A stretch of 64,000 nt of DNA. Origin: Aquarana catesbeiana (lineage: Eukaryota > Chordata > Amphibia > Anura > Ranidae). The position numbers were made by a program, and so were the translations under genes. Shown here piece by piece: positions 57,727 through 64,000 of this stretch; positions within the stretch are counted from its first letter, which is position 1, and each line of letters starts with the position of its first letter. Under the pieces are notes generated by a model. It saw only the letters and a program-made list of their open reading frames with translations, had not been told where the DNA came from and searched no databases. The stretch spans positions 206,921,609 to 206,985,608 of the forward strand of contig NC_133332.1 of assembly GCF_042186555.1 (NCBI RefSeq), read 5' to 3'.

Positions 57727-57776
57727 CTCCGGAAGTGAAGGGTCCGTGATGACCCCTGACTTCACTTCCGGAGTGG
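57727..57776. repeat. Inverted repeat in GC-rich block
   Basis: 'tccggaagtgaag' pairs with 'cttcacttccgga', with about 22 bases between. The surrounding 57600-57860 is GC-rich compared with its neighbours. Confidence 0.8.
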
Positions 57777-58533
57777 GAGCCCCTGTATGGCGCATGCGCT
57801 AAGAGGCCGATAATGGCCAACACCGCGTATGCGCTCACCAACGCACGCCGAGGCGAGCGAAGGGAGTGAGGGAGGGAAATAGAGGTCCCTACCCTCCCCC
57901 AGGGGCGCCCGAACAGCACCACTAATAAACCTTGGTCCCAGGGAGCCGAATCACAGAGGCCCTGAGCACCCACCGCCACACAAACAATACAGCACAAGCA
58001 TTTGCAAAAATTGAATACGTTTGTTTAAAAAGAGAAAATAATTATACCTTGACTCTTAGTTTTAAATCAATATGCAAACATATCAGATATATATTGATTA
58101 TGCTACATATATACAACATAACAAAACCAAGGAGGAGGGGAGAAGAGGAGGGGGGGTTTGTGTGAAAAAAGGGGGAGGGAGGGGGCAAATAATGCAAACA
58201 TGAAGTATTAACCACATCCAGTTTTGGTACATAAGTGACAACCCTTGGTACTGATATAGTTTACATGAGTATGTGGGAATATACATTATTCACAAAGAAG
58301 AAGACATTGGTGGGTACATCTCCAAAAACATCAGGGGTTCGTGTAAGAGTGTCTGTATTATGTTTATATCAATTGTACCTTGATATAAGCTACTGACTGG
58401 GAGGGGAAGACCTATAGATAATCGTAATTAATGTTGGGGTCATAGCTGATAGGGAAATAACTCCCATATGAGATAGTAATAAATTCTAGTTAGTTACTTG
58501 GATCATGAGTACCCTATCTATATCATTAGAAGG

Positions 58534-59698
58534 TTATAGAAAGGATTTAAATGACAGGGCAGTATTTAACCCTGGTGGATAGGTGGCTCTTTGGTTAAAG
58601 ATCCACCTGGCTTCTTGTTGAAGGATTCTCTTATCGAAATCCCCTCCTCTCTCTGATTCTGGTATAACTTCTAGTGTGAAGAATGATATATATGTTGGGT
58701 CATAGCTATGATTTAATCCAACATGTGTACATATTGGGGTGTATAGCAAACCCGCATCCAGGTAATAAAGATGATCCTGAATACGTTTCGCAAATGGGCG
58801 TTTCGTCTTTCCAATATAGAATGCGCTACATAGGCACATTGCAAGGTAGACCATCCCGATAGTACTGCAATCAGCATAGGTTTTTGATTTATAATACCCT
58901 CCTCTTGGTAGGGGGCAACCAGTGCCCTCCCTAATCCATGGGCATTGGTCACAGTTCCCACATTTAAAAGTCCCATTTCCACCTGTGGCTCCAGTTGGGG
59001 AAGCAGTAGGTGGAAAGTGACTATGCACAAGACTGTCCCTAATAGAGCGAGATCTCCTATAGGTAATTTCAGGTTTGTTCGCCACATACCTAGATATAAT
59101 CGGGTCCTCCGATAAAAAGTGCCAGTTATTTTCAATCAACTGCCGAAAAATATTCTGATGTGCACTAAACGTTGTAACAAGTTTAGTTGTAGGTTTGGTC
59201 TCTCGTATCTTTGTTTTAAAGATTAACGATTCCCGTGTACTTGCTTTCGCTCTCTGATAGGCTCTTTTTAGGACCTTCTTACTATATCCCCTGATAAGTC
59301 GTTCATATAGTGCTTTGGCTTCACGATTAAAATTCCTCCTCCCTGGCACAATTTCGGCGCAGTCTTAAGTATTGGCTGAATGGTATGCTTCGTACCAGGG
59401 GACGGGGATGAGCACTAGAATAATGCAGGATTGTATTGCCCGCTGTTTCTTTCCTATACAGATTACTATGTATCGATCCATCATTATTCAGAAAGAGATG
59501 TAAATCAAGGAAGGGGATACTTGAAGTATCTGATTGGATTGTGAATTTAAGATTGAAACTGTTGTTTGATATGTACATCTCAATGGGTGGCTGTAATGGA
59601 ATGCCATTACGCAGGCTCTGTATGTTGACTGATCCCTGTATGGCTGTGTGCATAAAGCCCAATTCAGCATCTCCAACACAGCAAGTAAGTAGCCACAC
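58534..59698 (-). pseudogene. Penelope-like RT C-terminus plus GIY-YIG endonuclease
   Basis: RT end: SIPFLDLHLFLNNDGSI, LYRKETAGNTILHYSSAHP and SQYLRLRRNCA (59698-59340), the thumb and linker region. Then NREAKALYERLIRGYSK, FRQLIENNWHFL and a cysteine-rich stretch CGNCDQCPW...CPLPRGG, followed by the GIY-YIG nuclease MVYLAMCLCSAFYIGKTKRPFAKRIQDH, ending HVGLNHSY and ILQQEARWIF. In Penelope-like elements this nuclease makes the first-strand nick used to prime reverse transcription. A frameshift near 59335-59345 separates RT from nuclease; the 271-codon nuclease frame itself is open to its stop at about 58534. The start codon at 59349 is not natural. An intact nuclease without a polymerase should not move on its own. 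Confidence 0.87.
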
Positions 59699-59705
59699 TT
59701 ACAAA
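58534..59705 (-). mobile_element. Penelope-like retroelement fragment
   Basis: Carries the C-terminal third of the reverse transcriptase and a complete-looking GIY-YIG endonuclease on the minus strand. The RT fingers and palm and the 5' end are missing: sequence stops being recognisable at about 59705. The minus-strand 3' UTR probably runs below 58534 for an undetermined distance. Confidence 0.85.
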
Positions 59706-59744
59706 TGAGACAAGTATAGGTTTGTTGTAAAATGGTACACTCTT

Positions 59745-60355
59745 ATGCTCCGTACACACAGTCGGATTTTCCTAAGGAAATGTTCGATGGGAGCTTGTTG
59801 TCGGAAATTCCGACCGTGTGTAGGCTCCATCGGACATTTTCCATCGGAATTTCCGTCACACAAAATTTGAGATCTGGATCTCAAATTTTCCGATAACAAA
59901 ATCCGTTGTCGTAAATTCTGATCGTGTGTACACAATTTCGAAGCACAAAGTTCCACGCATGCTAGGAATCGGGCAGAAGAGCCGCACTGGCTATTGAACT
60001 TCATTTTTCTTGACTCGTCGTACGTGTTGTATGTCACCGCGTTCTTGACGTTTGGAAATTTTGACAAGATTTGTGTGACTGTGTGTATACAAGACAAGTT
60101 TGAGCCAACATCCGTCGGAAAAAAAATCCATGGATTTTGTTGTAGGAATGTCTGATCGTGTGTACAGGGCATTAAAGTGATATCGAAGGCAGGATTTTAC
60201 GCGTTGTACGTCACCGCGTTCTTTACGTTTGGAATTTTCAACAAGATTTGTGTGACCGTGTGTATGCAAGACAAGTCTGAGCCAACATCCGTCAGAAAAA
60301 ATCCATGGATTTTGTTGTAGGAATGTCCGATCGTGTGTATGAGGCATTAAAGTGA
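59745..60355. mobile_element. MITE ('gtgtacacacgatcgg' family) with internal tandem duplication
   Basis: Starts 'ctccgtacacacagtcgg'. A ~178-bp segment is duplicated in tandem: 'cgttgtatgtcaccgcgttc' at about 60023 and 'cgttgtacgtcaccgcgttc' at about 60201, both running through 'ccatggattttgttgtagga' to 'gcattaaagtgatatcgaag'. The two copies differ by about 10 substitutions or indels. Confidence 0.75.
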
Positions 60356-60742
60356 TATCGAAGGCAGGATTAAAAAAAAAAAAATAACAAACACGTTATA
60401 CTTACCAGCTCTGTGCAATAGTTTTGCATAGAGCAGCACCGATCCTCCTCTACTCGTGTCCCCCAATTGCGCCTCCTCCTTGAGCAGCAAGCAGTTTGCT
60501 CTGGGGGGCACTCATGGGTGCTCGCACCCGAGCATCCATAGGACACACAGAACAGGACTCAGCTCCGCCCCCCCGCTTCTTCCTCAGCCTCATTGATTGA
60601 CAGACAATGAGGAAGCAGAGACCTGAGACAGCAGATGCTCTCGTGCGTGCACATTGCTGCATCGGGCTCGGATAAGTATTGGGGGGGGGGGGGGTTGGAA
60701 TAAATGAAGGTAAAAAACCTTCAGCCTTTACAACCACTTTAA
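60354..60742. mobile_element. TTAA MITE, copy D
   Basis: Same family as 14735-15228 ('ctctgtgcaatagttttgca', 'tttacaaccactttaa'). Right TTAA at 60739-60742. Its left end abuts the duplicated MITE at 'gcattaaagtg'. A poly-G run is at 60681-60694. Confidence 0.7.
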
Positions 60743-62124
60743 AGCTAATCCAAACTAACAGCAAATGTTATACAGTAAACACATATACAAATGTTGAGCT
60801 TCTTTTATGCAATCACTGAAACACAGAAAAACTGAATTTCTCCTGGTAGCATGTCAAAATCAAGAAATGTAATTTTCTTTTTGATGCATACTTTCCAGCC
60901 CCTTTTCATTACTCTCAGGCCAATAAAGGGAGCAGCTGTTTCTAATCATTCTTAAGATTATTCTTGGAAAGATAGATTTGATTTATTTTTTTTTCTTCCC
61001 TTTTACCTTTTACATATATTTCACATATATTCACCCTTAGTCAACAATGAATATGGATCACTTTTATTATTTGTAAACATGGTAATTTGAAGGATGCCCA
61101 GTAGTACATAGATGGACCAGCCATTATGACTTGACAGTGTCTTTTGCTGCTGAGTTCAATGCCTTTTATAGTGAACAATGGCTACTTCTGTTCTATAAAT
61201 ATAGAACAACCACTTCACCCCAGTTGGTGCCCTCATGGACATTTTCAGACAATCCTGCAGGCACAAATAGCAGCTCACATTCGAAAGTGGCCATGTGAGC
61301 TATACATCAGCCAGCTAATATCACTTTCTAAAAGCTGCAAGGATACAACGAAAGAGCCCAGGGCTACTATACAAAATTGGGATTATGTTAGCGGTCTGGG
61401 AGCTCATTACTGCCCAGATCCTATATAGCTGCTCCCTTGCCACGTGTATACATAGAATTTCCAGGAAAACCTCTAAACAGCATTAATGGCACTCCATATG
61501 TTATGTATCATTTACAGTAAGCCATCTACTAGGGCTCTATACTGCACATAATTCCATTTATTCCAGACTGGAGGGATCGCCAGGCAGCGAGTTTAGTCGG
61601 AACACAACTACACATATTGAGCAAAGGAAACAGAATATATAGATGGAAAAAATATAAGCGAAAATGACAAATCATAAAGAAGTATGCTCTTGTAAATTTT
61701 AGAGCTAATTCTTCTCGGCAGTTTCTGCTTAATTTTAAGATTTTCTTGTCAATGTGCAGTAGTGCATTATAATTTTACAAAATATAATTGCAGCATTCCG
61801 CTTAATTTTCCTTTACCTTATGAAAACAAACAACTCCAGTAATTTACATATTTGGGATATGCTAAAGCAAACATGTTACCTGGCCAGGCAAAGAAAAATA
61901 ATCACCATGCTGTCTTTGCTGTATAGCAGGTGCCCTCCATTCATGCCCACTACCCTGTTCTGCTGCAGTAACATCAATGCAAAACCAAAACTTATGGTTA
62001 TAAGGTATGTTCCCCTGGCCTCCTGCAATGCTTTTATTGGTACCCAGTGCCACTCGCCCAGCCGAAGTGCTGTCACAAGGGAGATGAGGCATACTAAGCC
62101 CCACCCACTGTTGCACAACTGTTC
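60743..62124. other. Unassigned sequence
   Basis: Two frames of ~95-120 codons (61144-61428 and 61820-62185) lack recognisable domains and overlap other frames; I do not call them genes. Confidence 0.4.
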
Positions 62125-62276
62125 ACCTAGGCAAGTGATGGTGAACCTTGGCACCCCAGATGTTTTGGAACTACATTTCTCATGATGCTCATGCATTCTG
62201 CAGTGTAGGTGAGCATCATGGGAAATGTAGTTCCAAAACATTTGGGGTGCCAAGGTTCGCCATCACTGACCTAGGC
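62125..62276. mobile_element. Short hAT MITE with perfect 8-bp target duplication
   Basis: ACCTAGGC at 62125-62132 and 62269-62276 flanks a 136-bp element. Its ends 'aagtgatggtgaaccttggc' and 'gccaaggttcgccatcactg' are inverted, and the whole element is close to palindromic. Confidence 0.92.
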
Positions 62277-62726
62277 TGAAGGAAAGGCAGGATGCTTCTT
62301 TGAAATTACATTGTTAGGTTAAAATGGCAGAGCCCGCTTATGATTTCTGGTGGCACTGGGGGACAAGATTTGTGGAAATTATGCTGTTGCAATAACTGTA
62401 ATCCCAAAAGCTGCTGGTGATTTCTGAGCTGGGAGGAAGGTTAGGGCTCATTTTCAAGCAGAACTCTAGGCAGCAAGAGAAATAAATTAGACTAGGGGAG
62501 CACTAATAGCTAGCCAGGCTCTGACAAATTTATTTTAGCTTACACTGTGAACATGCTTAGTTAAGTGGATAGTAGAGGAATAAATTCATCAGTGTGCTGC
62601 TGCTTCTTTATCCAATTTCAACCTAGGGGCAGGGAAAGGTAAGAACTGCTTGCATAATATTTAGTGTTAGCAGTAATGTTAGGTTTGGGGTTTAAGTTAT
62701 AGGTTATTATGGTGAAGGTTTCAGTG
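62277..62726. other. Unassigned sequence
   Basis: No supported feature. Confidence 0.4.
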
Positions 62727-63217
62727 TACAGTAAAACCTTGGTTTGAGAGTGACTTGGTTTGAGAGCGTTCTTAAGACAAGCAACATTTTTTAATAAATT
62801 TTGACTTAATATACAAGCGATGTCTTGATATACAAGTAGCGTCATGTCACAACTGACTACAAAAGAGAAGAGAGACTAAGTGTAGCAATATGGTTACATT
62901 TAATGAAGGTACAACATTTAGCAACATATTGCTACACTTCTCTTTTATACTCTGTAGCTCTAGCTGAATTTTTGCTTCTAATCCCCTTGCGGAGGCTTCC
63001 ATTTGTGGATGGACATTTATGGTTACACAACCTATCACATTGCTATAATATTTTTATATGGACTATAAACTGAAGGACCTATAAATAAATGGTTGTGGAA
63101 CAAATCATTTGAGTTTCCATTATAACTTATGGGGAAATTCGCTTTGATATACAAGTGCTTTGGATTACAAGCATGTTTTTGGAACGAATTATGCTCGCAG
63201 TCCAAGTTTTTACTGTA
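62727..63217. mobile_element. Tc1/mariner-superfamily (pogo-like) MITE with TA duplication
   Basis: TA at 62727-62728 and 63216-63217 flank inverted ends 'cagtaaaaccttgg' and 'ccaagtttttactg'. Inner repeated words such as 'gatatacaagt' and 'gtttgagag' resemble pogo/Tigger-type elements. No transposase is encoded. Confidence 0.75.
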
Positions 63218-63731
63218 TCAGATTTACTCTAATTTAATTGTTTCCCAGGCTGTGGTCTGAAAAAACAGTTGTAGCTGCAATACTCACTTTTATTCCTCCG
63301 CAGTACCTTTTCCTCACTACAAGACATCTTTTTCCTGGATATTTAAAAAAGGCTTTGCAAGATAAGATAATACAACTCAAATTAAACGTCATGTCCTTGC
63401 CCTCTGAGGTACAGTGTATTTATGCAGAGAGTGGTGTGAAGTCATCACATCAGTGCTGCCCTCTGCTTCATCCACCACTGGCAGGGGATCAAGGAGGAGG
63501 AGGACATGTGCATATATCCCAACTTTTTAACTTTAAATATATGGGACATTTTAGGGATATAGTGACCTGTGGGTGTGGCCAAACATGATAGTGGGGGTGG
63601 CTTAAGGGCAGTGGTTAAACAAAACCTGGGCTTCCTTGTACCTATAAAATATGCTGTGATTGCTGTCCCACATACTGGAGTCTCAGGAATACATATAAAC
63701 CTCAACATAATCATTTTAAAAATACTTCCAA

Positions 63732-64000
63732 TACAGTGCCTTGAAAAAATATTCATACCCCTTGAAATTTTCCACGTTTTGTCATTTTACAACCAAAAAG
63801 GTAAATGTATTTTATTGGGATTGTATTTGCTAGACCAACACAAAGTGGCACATAATTGTGAAGTGGAAGGAAAATAAATGGTTTTCAAAATGTCTTACAA
63901 ATAAATATCTGAAAGGTGTGGCGTGCATTTGTATTCAGCCCCTTTGGGTCAATAGTTTGTAGGAACCAACTTTCACTGCAATTACAGCTGCAAGTCTTTT
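63732..64000 (+). mobile_element. Tc1-type transposon, start of a second copy
   Basis: TA (63732-63733) then 'cagtgccttgaaaaaatatt', the same terminus as at 39474. The inner sequence ('aacacaaagtggcacataat', 'tgtattcagcccctttgg') is the Tc1 leader region, and the copy continues beyond the window. The transposase would start further right. Confidence 0.85.

Noticed and set aside
59327..59698. Alternative start codons for the Penelope-like protein
   Set aside because: The ATG codons at 59698 and 59349 fall inside the conserved protein; they are accidental, as the true start was lost with the 5' truncation.
61144..61428. 94-codon frame considered as a host exon
   Set aside because: No domain, no clear splice sites at the edges and no partner exon in the window.
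61820..62185. 121-codon frame and its minus-strand overlap
   Set aside because: It overlaps a hAT MITE at its end, has no recognisable domain, and both strands are open by chance.
1..64000. Host protein-coding gene, tRNA or rRNA
   Set aside because: Reading both strands I found only mobile-element coding sequence; small host exons cannot be excluded without transcripts.

Overview
This window looks like transposon-saturated, non-coding vertebrate DNA, most likely from a frog (probably a ranid). That is an inference from the mix of repeats, not a database result. The mix is: TTAA-flanked piggyBac elements and their short derivatives, a CR1 LINE, an L1/Tx1 LINE fragment, an Ngaro-type DIRS element, a Ty3/Gypsy element, a Penelope-like element, Tc1 and pogo-like elements, hAT MITEs, and several minisatellites. 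I found no convincing host exon, tRNA, rRNA or CRISPR array. Every recognisable coding region belongs to a mobile element, and each is broken by stops, frameshifts, deletions or a lost catalytic residue.

Layout. 1-4187: 3' part of a piggyBac copy on +, with two internal deletions; it abuts a 5'-truncated L1/Tx1 LINE (4188-5427). 5561-6280: foldback repeat. 7202-10167: CR1 LINE on -, with a MITE at its 3' end. 10.2-20.2 kb: hAT MITEs, a 43-bp minisatellite, LTR-like segments and TTAA MITEs. 20242-29647: a complete but dead piggyBac element on - with both TTAA ends, split by a 1.8-kb near-perfect palindrome that has its own 14-bp target duplication. 29.6-31.2 kb: a cluster of small TTAA elements. 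32139-38041: a Gypsy element with 5-bp target duplication, carrying a TTAA element inside gag. 38.4-41.5 kb: a minisatellite, a Tc1 copy and an LTR-like insert nested inside an older TTAA element. 41926-42741 and 47321-47925: compact MITEs built from the same ends as the large piggyBac. 49474-55751: an Ngaro element with classic A1...B1-A2-B2 split direct repeats and a 33-unit hairpin minisatellite in its leader. 56.5-59.7 kb: a Penelope-like remnant (RT C-terminus plus GIY-YIG nuclease) with a decayed hammerhead-ribozyme-like motif downstream. 59.7-64 kb: more MITEs, a pogo-like element and the start of a second Tc1 copy.

The elements are related to one another. The piggyBac copies at 1-4187 and 20242-29647 are the same family in opposite orientation. 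Their terminal modules recur in the short elements at 41926 and 47321, and their 3'-tail modules recur at 18407, 33118 and 39.1-41.2 kb. This gives a clear local picture of one autonomous family spawning smaller derivatives. The items most worth follow-up are the giant palindrome, the Ngaro hairpin array, the tandem piggyBac tails and the hammerhead-like remnant.
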